Assembly (NCBI RefSeq): GCF_026210795.1
Contig: NC_089430.1
Span: 2,170,001-2,234,000 of the forward strand
DNA: 64,000 bases
Origin: Rhizophagus irregularis
Taxonomy: Eukaryota > Glomeromycota > Glomeromycetes > Glomerales > Glomeraceae
Reading direction: 5' to 3'
Under the pieces are notes generated by a model that saw only the letters and a list, made by a program, of their open reading frames with translations, did no database searches and was not told the DNA's origin. A program made the position numbers and the translations under genes. This document shows positions 11,140 through 22,744 of the stretch, one piece after another. How positions within the stretch are numbered: the first letter of the stretch is position 1; every line of letters begins with the position of its first letter.

Positions 11140-12490
11140 TAACATCATTAGTCAGGTATATTTATCAAATTTTTTATTAAAATTTTTTTTTGGACCATTA
11201 TAGTTTAAAATTCTGTTTAACGATAATTTTTGCTGGTAGGGTTTAAAACTTTAAATTATTTAACACCTCATTTGATTTAAAATGAGTTTTTTTTTGCCTA
11301 TGATAATTAGTTGAATTTCTTTTTAATAAGACTTTATTAATCAAAAATGGAAGTGCAAAAGAGGGAGAATAGGAATAATATTAATAAATAGAATTGTAAT
11401 TTGTAATTATCTCTTTTATTTAATTTGTATTCATTTTCCATTTATTAATAATTATTTAATTATTAATTAAATAAAGATTTAAACCTAATTTTTGGAGCAT
11501 AATAAAATTAATAATAAGAGAGAATTAATGATTGTATAATTGAAAAAATGTTCATAATTATATTCTGGCAACCCTATAAAGACAGTTTGTACACAAATAA
11601 TATTGAATACATTCAGAAAATGTACAAAGGAGTCATTATTTGTCTGTAAAATAAACAAATTTTTGCGATTGTATATTATTGGTTATAAAAATTGTATGAT
11701 AATTGATCATTTATATGTACAATAAGTGAACAATAACAAATATTGTGCAAACTTTGTACAAAATAAAAACCATTCTGTCTACAAATTATATAATAGCTGA
11801 CATTTTTTCACATTTGTACAATAATTAATAATACAACTATTTCAATTATTCACTATATGGTTACTATTGGAGACAACAAAAAAAACCACCTGAAATAATA
11901 ATAATAAATAATAGTGAAATTATAAAAAAAGCTTAGGATGGAATCTGGAGGACTCGTATCTGTATATTAAATTTCATAAAATATTTTCATGAACTGAATG
12001 GTCATGCACAATTAAGATAATAAATTATTTAACCTTAAAAGTTCTTAGCTATCAGTGCCTATTTTTTTGATTACCATATAATAATCCTGTAATGTATATT
12101 TTGTAATAATTGACAATATAATTGCTATTATAATTTAATATATATTAAAATACCATATTACAATAAAATGTAAAAAAATAATAATTTTGTAATATATGAC
12201 AATTATCCTTTTATATTAATTACAATAATAATATTAAATATCATACTTGTTAATAGACTTATTAATATATATGTTATTAAATATGATATTTACATGACAT
12301 GTCAAAAATTCCTATTAATATTATTTAAAAAGCATTATAAAATACTACCAAAAAAATCACCACTGATAGCAAAGTTGGTTCCTTTTAAGGTTCATCATTG
12401 TGAAATAATGTTTGATTTATTCACAATATCTGCTGGATACAACTAATACAACTAATTTTCCCATCTTTACTTTTTCTGAACTTGATATAA
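11140..12490. other. Non-coding AT-rich stretch with a dispersed repeat
   Basis: No gene seen. A segment at about 11520-11575 (ATTAATGATTGTAT, then AAAAAATGTTCATAATTATATTCTG) recurs at about 29320-29380, so it belongs to a dispersed repeat. The region also has many short TGTACAAA-like words and runs of TAATA/AATAT. Confidence 0.45.
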
Positions 12491-12499
12491 ATGTTTCAT

Positions 12500-13040
12500 A
12501 CCTTAACACATTAATAGTTTGCGCACTGGTAATGATTTTACTATTCCAAGTTTAGTTGGAATTTTTAAGTCAATTGTGTATTTATCCCATTTATTAATAA
12601 TAGCTTTAGTGTCTTCATTATTGTTTTGAGCGATAAGGATATTTTTGACAGCTTGATGAATAAGTGCACCAATTGTATCATCTTTTCTTAACTTTACTAA
12701 ATTAGTTGCTTACTTGCTTTTAAATGCAAATGAAGTGCTTGTTGCCATGCATCATCAATAATAAATTCTGTTAATTCATCATATGGTTCTTCTGCCCTAT
12801 TTTGTTAATATTTATTAATAATTATTAGATGATGAGCCTATAAAAAATAGCAATTACTTATTAATATATTGAATATGAACCTTTCATATACTGTTTGAAC
12901 TCGTTCACAAGCTTTATAACAGACAAATGGAATTTGTATTGGTAAGTGTTGAACCATCCAGCAATATCTTTAGCTAAACTTTCCAATCTTGTGCTGATTT
13001 TGTATACTCAAACAATAGTGTTTTTTATTGTATTTTATTG
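12500..13040 (-). pseudogene. Decayed hypothetical gene
   Basis: On the minus strand three peptide stretches are separated by stops and shifts. The first has RLESLAKDIAGWFNTYQ and continues to NEFKQYMKG (about 12890-13000). The second has EEPYDELTEFIIDDAWQQAL (about 12720-12805). The third has DDTIGALIHQAVKNILIAQ then KIPTKLGIVKSLPVRKL (about 12515-12690). A frameshift lies near 12705-12720. The balanced composition of these peptides argues for an old coding sequence. I do not recognise the family. Confidence 0.5.
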
Positions 13041-13049
13041 CTTGAAGAA

Positions 13050-13845
13050 TCTAAAAAAACAATATGAGTAAAATAATAGAACTGGTTAAAATTTTAATAT
13101 TTTTTGCAGAACCAAATATTAATGAATTTATGTAACATATTTTTAGTTGATAATTCTTTTGGAAAAACCATAAAAACATGTTAAAAAAATATTTTATGAT
13201 TTTTTTTACTTACTAAATTTTCGCTTAGGACATCTTTATTACTATTTTATAAAAATTTGATATTAACATAAATATAAATGAAATAAAAAGCTTATACAAA
13301 AAAATAAATAAATAAAATAAATAAAATAAAAAATAAAAAATTGTCAGCCAAAATAATTAAAATTTCTTTTAAAAAAGACTTACATCATTCAATCATCTCC
13401 CCAATTGTTAATATTTCCTAATATAGGGATCAAAGATTTTATTTTAATCTGTTTATATATACTGATGCAATTGCAATATCAATATTAATAAATAAAGTTA
13501 GTTTTTTTATTTAATACTGGCATGGTCTGTCAATAGTCAAATTAGACTAATATACTAATATTTGACTTTGCCGAATATTTGCTGAAACTGCCTGATCAGC
13601 GAAAGATAGTCAAAAAAGTTAATATTTAAATCTTCTTAGAATCTTTTTGACTTTGATTCCTCTTGGATAAAGGTAAATAAATATATAATTTTATTATTTT
13701 CAAAAAAAAAATTTTCACGAATGGCATTTTATTTGTTTCAACTTCAGTCTGTAAGTACATAGATAAGCTCCTCTGACTTCATTTCAGCTTTGGAAGGCGA
13801 GAGCTTTTTTCAAAATTAAATTTGTAGAAACGTTTTACTAACATT
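13050..13845. other. Non-coding AT-rich stretch
   Basis: No gene or clear element seen. It contains low-complexity AAATAAATAA runs near 13300 and a possible exon-like segment just before the micro-exon-like array (13780-13805). Confidence 0.4.
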
Positions 13846-14240
13846 TCTTTTTTTTTTTTTGTAGGAATTACCAGCAATAAGACTTTAAGATGAGAAAAGG
13901 TTGGAACTTTTTTTTATCTTTTCTTTTTTTAATTTAAGAATCATTTTAACATTTCTTTTCATTAATTTTTTTTGTAGGGTTTCGGCTTGAATGAACTAGA
14001 CTTTAAGGTAAGAAATGGAAAAGAGGGAAGGAGTAATTTTATTTTAAATCTAAGAAACAAACTAACGTTTCTTTTTTATTGCTTTTTTTTATAGGATGCT
14101 GGCTTGGACACAAACTGGACTTTAAGGTAAAAAATAGGGAAAGGGGGAAGGAGGAAGAGGATTTTTTTATTTAAATATAGGAATGAACTAACGTTTCTTT
14201 TTGTATTTTTTTGTAGAACACCAGCTTGGACTATAAGGAG
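13846..14240 (+). repeat. Four-copy micro-exon-like tandem repeat
   Basis: Four units of about 115-130 bp. Each has a T-rich tract ending in AG, a 21-32 nt core containing AGCTTGGACT or GACTTTAAG, and a downstream purine-rich stretch. Cores end AAG|GTAAGA and AAG|GTAAAA in units two and three (about 13979-14008 and 14096-14127), like donors. Unit one has AAGATGAG and unit four AAGGAGAT, so those donors are broken. Core lengths differ (about 25, 30, 32 and 21 nt), so they do not keep one frame. They may be repeated non-coding exons or a minisatellite that mimics splice sites. Confidence 0.5.
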
Positions 14241-14249
14241 ATAATCAGA

Positions 14250-15060
14250 ATTTTCTTTTTATCAATCCAATATATAAATTACCGAAATATGATTAAGATC
14301 GAACCATACTTCACTGAATCCTTATAATTTGAATCCATACGAATGCTAATATTTTATTTAGGTATAATTTTTTTATATGGTAGAAGGAAATAGGAATGAA
14401 TTTTTATATCATGTCAATTCCCCTCATTTACATTATTTGTAATAATAAAGATGTTTTGTCAAACATCAACTTTATTAAACTTTCCCATGTCAATTTAAAA
14501 TCATCACCTCTAATAAGAAATTCTCATGAAATTTGGAATTAACAAAATTAATCAAAATTTTAGGATTTCATACAAACATTTTTTAAACAAAGAGATCAAA
14601 GAATTCCGATAATTATTATTTTAAGAATTTTTCATTAAAATTCGTTTTTTTTTTTGATTTAAATCAAAGATAATTTTTGAGTATGTACGGAAATATCGTA
14701 TGTTTAATTTGCTAAAATTATTTTACCATTTTTTTTCATCAAGAAAAACTTGTACAGTAAAATATTAAATTGAATGTGCATTATATCGCACAAATGATTA
14801 CGTCAGTATAATAATTTAATGAAAGCTAAAATTCATGGTTTTTACTTTAGAAATATTTTAAGGCCCATTTTTCATTTTTCACTTTTAAAGTAAAATTTAA
14901 ATGGTGATCTTATTACGATTCGATAAATTACATCTATTGTAGAGTGTAGAGTTATTTAATAAAATAACAACAAAGACCATCGAGATTAGGTTCCGGCATA
15001 CTTTACAGACAACACGTGGCGTGATGCCTTAGGCCAGAGTTATGTCGTAATGTGGGCCAG
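14250..15060. other. Non-coding AT-rich stretch
   Basis: Stops in all frames; no recognisable coding or structural feature. Confidence 0.4.
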
Positions 15061-15142
15061 GTGATTAATTGTCACGTACTGTGTTGTCGGTGAAAATTTT
15101 TGTTGGTCAAATGTCTTTCAATGAAATGGGGAGCTGCTCAAA

Positions 15143-15735
15143 ATCCCAACGATCAGAATCCCGTTATAACACAAGCTCGACGCTCACAAATCATAATCTC
15201 GAAAGTTCAAATCCTGACACTCATTATACCGACACTTATTATCTTCTTTTTTTAATTTTTACATTTTTTTTTTAGACGTAATATTTTTTGTAATACTTTG
15301 TGGCGATTATTAATATTACTTATTTTGGAGAGTTGGAAATAATATACCGAAGGAAAAAAACCCCTAATATTTTCCCGGTCATTCATAAGCTCAGCTAATC
15401 ACTCCGCAATTTTTAAAACACTTAGTGCGACAGGGGATTATTTCTATTCAATTATTTAATAATTTTAAAAATACAATAATATAATTTTTTTAAAAATATT
15501 TCGATGTTTTTATTTTAAAAAATTATATTTTTATTAATATTTAATAATTTTAATAATCAAACTTCGCTTATTAATAAAATAAAAATGTAATGTTTGTATA
15601 TAAAGATATAATTTTTTTTTTTAATAACGGGATTATTAAGTGTCGGGATAATTGAGTGTCTGGATTTTGAAATTTGATTTGTCAGAATTGTGAGCTCATA
15701 ACGGGATTCTGATCGTCGAGATTTCCTCATTTTTC
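15143..15735. repeat. Inverted repeat pair of about 100 bp (transposon remnant)
   Basis: The segment at about 15143-15240 (CGATCAGAATCCCGTTAT, then GCTC, CAAATC, CCTGACACTC, CCGACACTTA) is repeated in reverse complement at about 15630-15735 (AAGTGTCGGGATAAT, GAGTGTC, ATAACGGGATTCTGATCG). The short ORFs on either arm (15069-15275 and the minus-strand 15557-15775) share residues QRSESRY / RRSESRY because of this inversion. Probably the two ends of a decayed DNA element. Confidence 0.6.
15374..15440. repeat. Dispersed repeat CCCGGTCATT family, copy 1
   Basis: CCCGGTCATTCATAAGCTCA, then GCTAATCACTC and GGGGATTA. A second copy lies at 27643-27712 (CCCGGTCATTTATAAACTCA, GCTAATCACTC, AGAGGATTA). 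Both sit between unrelated flanks, so this is an interspersed repeat. Confidence 0.55.
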
Positions 15736-15789
15736 GTCCGAAAAAGGATTTCTCCGTAGTTAAGATAATTTTCACAATTTAAGACCTTC

Positions 15790-16750
15790 CCCATAGTTAA
15801 TATAAAATCCCCCTACTAACATATGATTATGTAATTTTTTTTTAAATTGAAAATTTCGCATTATTGCCATTTTAATTATTGATTTTAAATTTTTTCATAT
15901 TATTTTTTTTTTAAAAAAAACATTCAATATATTACAAATAATTGATAATTATCGATTTTAATTGAATATTTGGTTTATGATCGAAAAAGTTAATCTATCA
16001 ATATGCTTTAAAATAAATATTCAATAAAAGACTAGACTAATTATTAATATATTTTGTTTTGAAAAATTTAATACGTAACTTATTTGTAAAGTAAATATAA
16101 ATTCTAGTTGTTTGATTACGACATTGGCTATATATATAATTATGATAACATAAGTATAGGAACATAATTAGAGTATTAAAAATTAAATTTGGTATATACA
16201 TAGTAGTAATTTTAACATGTGCTAAAATTATACGTGTTGAGATAAAATCAAAATGGTGGAAAAACTGGAAATATGATTTTTAATGTAACTCAGGAGATTA
16301 AGACCGAGCTATTGATAATTACGTTTTAACGAAACATTAACAATATTCATATCTATTCATAGTATAAAAAAATAAATTATAAATTAGTTCATTATGGTTA
16401 AACATGACATTTTATAATAATTATTTTTTAACCATAATTGAGGTTCGATCATGTCGGCAAATTGGCTTGTCGGCAAATCAAGTTTTTTTATAAGGAAACA
16501 CGTAAATGAAAATTGCAGAAATTTTCAGTCAATTAGTTTTTTATTACATAACAAGCAGGATAATATATGAGGTAAAAATAGGATTAATCCATATTTTATC
16601 GACCAGGACGGTAAAATTATAATATAGATAATGATAAATATATATATATATATTGTATTAGAAATTAAAAATAACATTAATAAAACTATCAAAGTTAATT
16701 AAATAAAAGGTCTTCTTAAAGAATATAAAGCAAATAAAGCTAACTAAATA
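15790..16750. other. Non-coding AT-rich stretch downstream of the 16.8 kb gene
   Basis: No gene seen. A short direct repeat GTCGGCAAAT lies at 16452-16480 and a TA-dinucleotide run near 16640-16655. The part adjoining 16759 would be the 3' untranslated region of the minus-strand gene. Confidence 0.4.
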
Positions 16751-16759
16751 CAAATAATT

Positions 16760-17134
16760 TTAACTAGGGTTCTGGCAATATGACATGTCTTGTTGATTAA
16801 AATGCCAAGTAGCAACAGTTCCGGTAAATTTAAAACAGGTATCTGAGTTAAATGGTCCTCTATTTTTTGTTTCTCTCTTGCTGCCCATAACCTTTGCGTG
16901 AAGGTAATATGGATTAGCTTGTATGTCTCGAGAATGAAAAGTTACACTTGGATCTCCATTTTCGCAATTCAACCATCCGGTAGTCATTACAGTATTACCA
17001 TAATTATCTGTAGCCCAAACTTTACATTGCGAAAAAAACACAAATATACCGAAAGTAGAATTAAATGCTTCAATTTGTTCAATTGCTATAATACAAATTA
17101 TGGCAACAACGGTTAAAGGAATGGAAATTTTCAT
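16760..17134 (-). CDS. Small secreted cysteine-containing protein
   Basis: Single-exon 124-aa protein. Residues 1-23 form a classic signal peptide (MKISIPLTVVAIICIIAI core, likely cleavage after EQIEA). The mature part of about 100 residues has four cysteines (in SQC, LNC, DTC and SYC), enough for two disulfides, with no obvious membrane segment. The start is the only ATG that gives the signal peptide; an AT-rich TATATATAAT-like element lies about 70 nt upstream (17202-17211). The family is not recognised; the length resembles secreted beta-sandwich or candidate effector proteins. It is transcribed away from the secreted gene at 19260. Confidence 0.75.
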   Translation of the reverse strand: MKISIPLTVVAIICIIAIEQIEAFNSTFGIFVFFSQCKVWATDNYGNTVMTTGWLNCENGDPSVTFHSRDIQANPYYLHAKVMGSKRETKNRGPFNSDTCFKFTGTVATWHFNQQDMSYCQNPS

Positions 17135-17139
17135 ATTGT

Positions 17140-17590
17140 ATTTTATGAAATTTGCTTAGGATTTTTTTTTTTAATAAAAAATTTTCTTGCGTTATTGTCA
17201 GATTATATATATTTTTTGGTATCTAAGTATGTAATCAAAAAAGTCTCCTTTTTCATATGTTATTTATCATATTTCATCCCTATAAAAATGAAATGTGTTA
17301 AATTCATTTTATTTTGTTTATGTGTAAAAAACGACTATTTTGTCTGATTTATGTCTTATTACAAAAAAAAACCGAAAAAGGAATGTTTGAAAAAAAAAGA
17401 AAGAAAAAATCGGAAAAAAACTGAAAAAAATTTGAAAAAGGAAATAAACATCAAAAGAATTTTTTTTAATTATATACTAGATGATCAGTCCAAAAAACAA
17501 AAAGACTGGAAAAGAAAAATTAATAATAAAAAAAGGGGAAAAAGATTTTAAAAAAAATATTCGGTCTTAAAGAAGGACCGAGGGAAAATA
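17140..17590. other. Upstream region and A-rich tract
   Basis: Holds the promoter side of the minus-strand secreted gene, then an A-rich stretch. The 66-codon Lys-rich ORF at 17351-17551 is explained by poly-A composition. Confidence 0.5.
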
Positions 17591-17593
17591 ACT

Positions 17594-17894
17594 TACAGCT
17601 GATTTCACAATGTACGGGACATTTAGCAAATTTTAAAGAACTCGGAATTATTCGGTAAAGTTCAAAATAAAGATAAAATTATACCACCATTCTCGGAATA
17701 GTACGATACTCCAAAATTAGCGTATAATTTTTATTTTATATAAAGCTTACCGAATATTTCCGAGTTCTTTAAAATTTGCTAAGTGTCCCGTACCCTACGA
17801 AACGGGAACCGTGATTTCATTGGGTAACGATCACGTGGCGGTCAAAGTAATTCACGTGATCGGTTTTTTGTCGCTATGAAATCAGCTGTAAAAC
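17594..17894. mobile_element. MITE with nested inverted repeats
   Basis: Terminal inverted repeats TTACAGCTGATTTCA (left) and TGAAATCAGCTGTAA (right). Inside, GTACGGGACATTTAGCAAAT continuing to AAGAACTCGG (about 17612-17646) is mirrored by CCGAGTTCTTTAAAATTTGC continuing to GTGTCCCGTAC (about 17758-17793). About 300 bp, non-coding, expected to fold into a long hairpin. AAC flanks both ends and may be a 3-bp target duplication. Confidence 0.65.
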
Positions 17895-17899
17895 AAAAA

Positions 17900-19210
17900 A
17901 TTGATTGGCAGACCGAAAAAAAATCAATTCGAGTTTTCGCGTGCGTTACACTACAGAAGAGTAAAGAATTTTTTAATTATATAAATATATATATATATAT
18001 TTTTATTACCATTCATTATTTTTTTTCTTTCTCGCACTTATCCAGATGTTAAAAAGAAAATGTTAAATAAAATTGATAAAAGTAATTTTATATAAATAAT
18101 ACATTTACCGTATTTAGTTAATATTAGCTAATGCGTTTATTTATTCATTTCTTAATATTTTATAATTTATTTTGATTCATAATACTTTTATTAAAATTTA
18201 CTCAAGAACAAATTAATTAGAAATCATATAACATGCAGTTACATAATAAATGACTAATTTATAATAATCACTTGATGATTAGGTAACAAAACACTGAATT
18301 CCGGTAAAGAATTTTTTATGATAATGCGTCCAATTACTAAAAGTGATGTTAAGAATAATTTAAAGTATTGTGAGTGGTTGTAAAAAGGGCAGTTAGTGAC
18401 ATTTCATCAAAAAATAAAAATTTTTTTTTTTTGTTTAAAAGTATCAATTCAAAATTACTGAGGGAGTCCAATCAAACCCAGAACCTAAAAAAAATATTAG
18501 TGAGAAGTTCTGCATGATAACCTTCCATTATTCCCATTCCTATACCAGAAAGAAATAATCATGGCAATAATACATAAAATATGCAAATTAAAAGCTCTTT
18601 AATAAAACTTTTTTCACAAAATAAAACGTAGTTGATTGGATAATATACGTTATGCTATACGAAATTATTGAATACAATCCACTTTCCGATCCAGTGATCA
18701 ATGCCTATTTCATTGATTAACATTTATTATTAATAACATAAACTTTTGTTTACTGCTTTTTTAATCATGTAATTTGACCGAATTAGTGGTACTGTAGTAT
18801 CAGCTGTAGTATCATTCATAAGAAATGTAAAATAAAATTCGACTTTTTTTTTAAAAAAAAATACATTAATAAATTTTTCTAATATATCATTTCGTTACAC
18901 AAAAAGTTCCAGATCCTGCTCCCTTCCAAAATATTTGAATGATAAATCAAATTTAAAGTTCCGTATGTATACGCCAAAATACTTTTTTAGGATGTTTGCA
19001 TAAGATAGGGATGGTCGCGGTCGCACATATTATTTTCTTATCTAAAATTCACGTGACTTCGATAAGTCTGATTTTTCAACATTATTGTTAAAAAGGATGA
19101 AATAAATAATAGTAATGCACTCATTTTAATCATATTACAATATGCATTGGCTCTAACAGCTTATGTTTCACTAAAAAGAACTCGGGCGTATTTTTTTTTG
19201 ACTCTTTTTT
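17900..19210. other. Non-coding AT-rich stretch
   Basis: No gene seen. A TA run is at about 17980-18000 and poly-T tracts near 18420 and 18845. The 3' end is the upstream region of the gene at 19260. Confidence 0.4.
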
Positions 19211-19216
19211 TTTGTT

Positions 19217-19224
19217 TATAAAAG
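19217..19224 (+). promoter_or_regulatory. TATA box of the 19260 gene
   Basis: TATAAAAG, 36 nt before the start codon, in an otherwise T-rich context. Similar spacing is seen for the tandem-exon gene on the minus strand. Confidence 0.55.
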
Positions 19225-19259
19225 ACAATGTCTCATACCAATATTTTATCTAGAAAAAA

Positions 19260-19718
19260 ATGAAAACAGATATTATAAAACATCTCATTTTTTTAATAAT
19301 TTTAGCTTCGCTTTTAACGGCAAACGCTTTACAATTTTCACAATGCAGCGGATATTATCCAAATCCGGCTAACGTATCACTTTTACCTGATCCCCCCATT
19401 TTTGGGCAGTCTGCAGAAATTTTTATTTCTACAATAGCATATACTACAATCGAAGTTAGTGCATATGTTAATATTCTAATGAGTAATCCTAATTGGGACT
19501 TCCCGCTTATTTATAAACAAAAAATTTGTATGGATAAATTTATTCATCAAACTTGTTCTAAATCAGATATATATTATAGTTTTGATTACAAATTTACTTA
19601 TAACCTCGGTAATCAAACTTCAGCGTTAAAAATTGATATTGTAGCTAAGCTTGTGAATCCAGATAATAATATTTTAAGCTGTATCAATGGTACTGTTACT
19701 ATACAAGCACCATATTGA
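19260..19718 (+). CDS. Secreted ML-domain-like (MD-2-related lipid recognition) protein
   Basis: Single exon, 152 aa. Signal peptide at residues 1-23 (LIFLIILASLLTANA). The mature protein starts LQFSQCSGYYPNP and continues LLPDPPIFGQSAEIFIS, the beta-strand opening typical of NPC2/MD-2-like proteins. Cysteines in FSQC, KICMDK, QTCSK and ILSC suit the disulfide pattern of that fold, and the length of about 130 mature residues is usual. Such proteins bind sterols or other lipids in a beta-sandwich pocket; which lipid cannot be told. A TATA box lies 36 nt upstream. The family call rests on motif resemblance. Confidence 0.7.
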   Translation: MKTDIIKHLIFLIILASLLTANALQFSQCSGYYPNPANVSLLPDPPIFGQSAEIFISTIAYTTIEVSAYVNILMSNPNWDFPLIYKQKICMDKFIHQTCSKSDIYYSFDYKFTYNLGNQTSALKIDIVAKLVNPDNNILSCINGTVTIQAPY

Positions 19719-19825
19719 TAAAAATAAAAATTTATACTAAGCTAAACTATAAATTTATATGAACAACTAAAACAATAATTTTAGTTTTCACATTTGTAAT
19801 TATTTTCATTTCTTGGAGTTATTAA

Positions 19826-21358
19826 TTATGGCTCAGACATTGTATCCCTTGGCGGTTTCATTCCCTTCATTCTTCTTGCCTTATTGTACCTATAAACAAC
19901 AAATACAATAAATCCAAGAGTAGTTACCAGAATAATAATAGGAATAACTATAGTTCTTATAACAGTTGTGTCGGTTAAATAAATTTTATTATATTGCTCC
20001 ACTTCGGTAAAATTTGCATAATCTCCAATTTTATAAATATGAATGTCATTACTAGCTTGTTTGGTAGTTCCTTGACCTAATAAAAGGAATTAAAATGTTG
20101 TTATAGAGAAATGTTTTATATTTATGGCCTAAAAATAATATATATTAACAATATGTACCAAAAGCTATAAACATATGATCATCATGAAATGTCGCAGTAT
20201 GACCTCTATAAGGAGCTCCAATTATAGTTCCATTTCCATGATACCATTCTCGTGTTTTTAAATCTAAGACCACATAATAATTTTCTACTGGTAATTTCGA
20301 AGCTTTAACTCCCCCGAATACAATAATTCTATTATCATTTGCTTTATTAAAATAAGAGTATTTAATCAGGATCCGAGTATCTTAAAAAAAATCATTTAAA
20401 TACTTACTTAAAATAGCTGTATGATAATATCTTTGTTCTGGTGGATTTTTGGTTTCCTATTTTAATATATTATAAGAAATTTGACAAATTATAATTTTAA
20501 CAGTAATAGCAAGTAATCACGTACCCATTTATTCCAATTACAACTTTTAGTATTATAGACATCTAACTTATATTAGTTAAAAGAAAATGTGTTAATCATA
20601 ATACATATAATACCTGTAATAAATAAATAAATAGTTTACAGTTTACGTACGTTGGCCATATTCATTAATCCATTATCACTATTTCCACCAATATAAACTA
20701 TTTCACCAGTATCAGATAAAAAAGTGGCAGTATGTCCCTCCCTCTTAATTATTGTATTATCAATTGTGCCATAAGTCCAATTACTTGTAGTACTATTGAA
20801 AATATTCATGGTGTCATAACGTATATATAAATTATCACCTAACTTTCCTCCTCCTCCACCACCAAAGAAATATATTGTATTATTTTTATTATTATTATCT
20901 GCAACTGCGCTCAAAAATCTTCTCCTTTCAATCTCATTGTTTGGTACATTCATATTTTTCCATGCTAATGGTAATTGTGTCGTATTAAGAATATATACTA
21001 AACTTTCTGTATTTTGAAGAGTACCCATATCTCCCCCAAAAAAGAAAATCGATTCTTTAAATTTACCAAAGACTACAGTTGTTGCTCCATAATGTTCTGG
21101 TACTGAATCGCCCAAAGTTACATTTACAAATGGCAATGAACCTTCGGTATTATTAAATGATTTTGAAATATCAAGATAGAAGAAATCATTTGTTAAAAGG
21201 CTTTCATTATTTTGACCGCCAAGATAATATATTTTCGTTCCAATTAATGCTGCTGTATGAAAAATTCTTCCTTTTGGAACAACATATTGTTGGCAATTTA
21301 TATTAGCAAAGATTTGAAAAAAAGTTATATATAGAATCAAGTGTTTTAGATTTTTCAT
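19826..21358 (-). CDS. Kelch-repeat / galactose-oxidase-like membrane-anchored protein
   Basis: Five predicted exons on the minus strand: 20651-21358, 20525-20566, 20408-20456, 20159-20341 and 19826-20076. They join in frame to 410 aa. Residues 1-22 are a signal peptide (HLILYITFFQIFANINC). Kelch blades follow, with double glycines in YYLGGQ, FFFGGD, YFFGGG, VYIGGN and VFGGV, each with downstream Trp/Tyr strands (WKNM, NWTYG, NWNKW, EWYHG). The last exon gives one transmembrane helix (IVIPIIILVTTLGFIVFVV) followed by a basic RYNKARR stop-transfer and a short cytosolic tail. The topology is an extracellular beta-propeller on a single anchor. Many NxS/T sites fit secretion. A TATATAAT-like element is about 36-43 nt upstream. 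The role is probably surface binding; no catalytic residues are identifiable. Confidence 0.85.
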
Positions 21359-21364
21359 TTTTTG

Positions 21365-22145
21365 AATTTTTTTTTTCTTTTGAAATTAAAGAAATTATAT
21401 ACATAAATTAAATATTATATCAGCTGACAATAAACCAATTGAACCAATTAAACCATGCAACTATGCAACTGCGCTTAAATAATGATCGAATTTGTATTTA
21501 CGTTACATAGATATAAGAGATTGTATTTTTTTTATACTTTTTTATATTCAGGGAAGATTGCATTTAAAATACTAAAAAGGGAACTGATCAATGATCATGG
21601 TTATCAACAATCACATGATTTGCACGAACTTTAATATTTTCGGTTGTTTTGTACTACCGATACTAAATATAGTTTATTTATTCTTATTACTAACTATTTA
21701 TTTATTATTTATTTATTTATATTTATTTATTTATTTTTTATTATAATTATTTTTGTTTTAAAATAAAATTTAAATAACTTTACGAAACTTAAGATGAGAA
21801 TGTAAATAAAAGTGAATAATTTTTGAAGAAACATGTTTATTTAACTTGACTTTAAATATTTCTCGCGACTTTATTAAATATATGTTTCTTTATATTTCCT
21901 TTATCAATTTATTCGATAGTACAAAGTCACGCTACCGAAATAATTAATGGGTGTTTTTTTAATGGTTACGTTGAAGCGTTTAAGAGTTGATTCATTTAGT
22001 TAATATTATTAAGGCATTAATTAATTTAATTAATTCTAAAAATAATCATAAGAAAACAAAAATAATTCCTATAAACGAATTGAACTTATTTCAATTGCTT
22101 TTGTTATTTATATTATACATCAGTTATATTGTATTTACGGTTCGA
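21365..22145. other. Non-coding stretch between kelch gene and kelch relic
   Basis: Promoter side of the kelch gene, then TTTATTTATT low-complexity sequence (21676-21740). No gene seen. Confidence 0.45.
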
Positions 22146-22148
22146 TCA

Positions 22149-22740
22149 TTAAATCACTGGTGATCGTTTCCCTACTGAGTATTTAATAAAATTTCTACGA
22201 ATTTTGATTCCAATAATAATAACCAATGCAATACTTGTTATGGTTCCACCTAAGACAATAGCATATTCTTTTGGGCAGGTCTGGTGGATCTTCGGTCGTA
22301 GACACTTCAGTGATCTCCAATTTTTATAGATAAAAATATCATTAATTGGTTTTTCTATTGAATAGATGCTGCTAAAAAAGAAGGAAAACTATTTGTTAAA
22401 TACCTACGTTCTTTATTGTATTTTCTTTTTAAAAAAAATACTTACCAAAAGCAATGAATAAAAATCATCAATTAAAGTTGCAATATGACCTATACAAGAA
22501 ACTTTATTCAATGAATTCACTATTCCATAATACCATTCTAATGTATTCATATCAGGGCTTATTGGTATTGGTAATATTGGTAACGTAATTTTTATTTTCC
22601 CAGCTCCGCAAATTGGCCTAATTTTACCAATAAACCAATTATTTAAAATAGTATCAAAAACATTTATCAATAAATTCGCCTCTAAAATGATCTTTTTTAT
22701 TATTATTATAAGCTGTTTCGCACAAATAACTTCTTCTTTC
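22149..22740 (-). pseudogene. Decayed kelch protein paralogue
   Basis: Minus-strand pieces match the last blades and tail of the neighbouring kelch gene. One reads NVFDTILNNWFIGKI through LEWYYGIVNSLNK and HIATLIDDF (about 22450-22680). A 3' piece encodes a transmembrane helix (ITSIALVIIIGIKI) with a basic tail, ending at a stop at 22149-22151. The N-terminal propeller and signal peptide are missing, and the exon order shows frame breaks between the two pieces. Same orientation as the intact gene about 0.8 kb away, suggesting an old tandem duplication. Confidence 0.6.
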
Positions 22741-22744
22741 AGGC

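Noticed and set aside
16898-17116. Plus-strand ORF opposite the small secreted protein
   Set aside because: The minus-strand frame has a signal peptide and balanced composition; this one is its shadow.
17351-17551. 66-codon Lys-rich ORF
   Set aside because: Composition follows from an A-rich tract; no conserved pattern.
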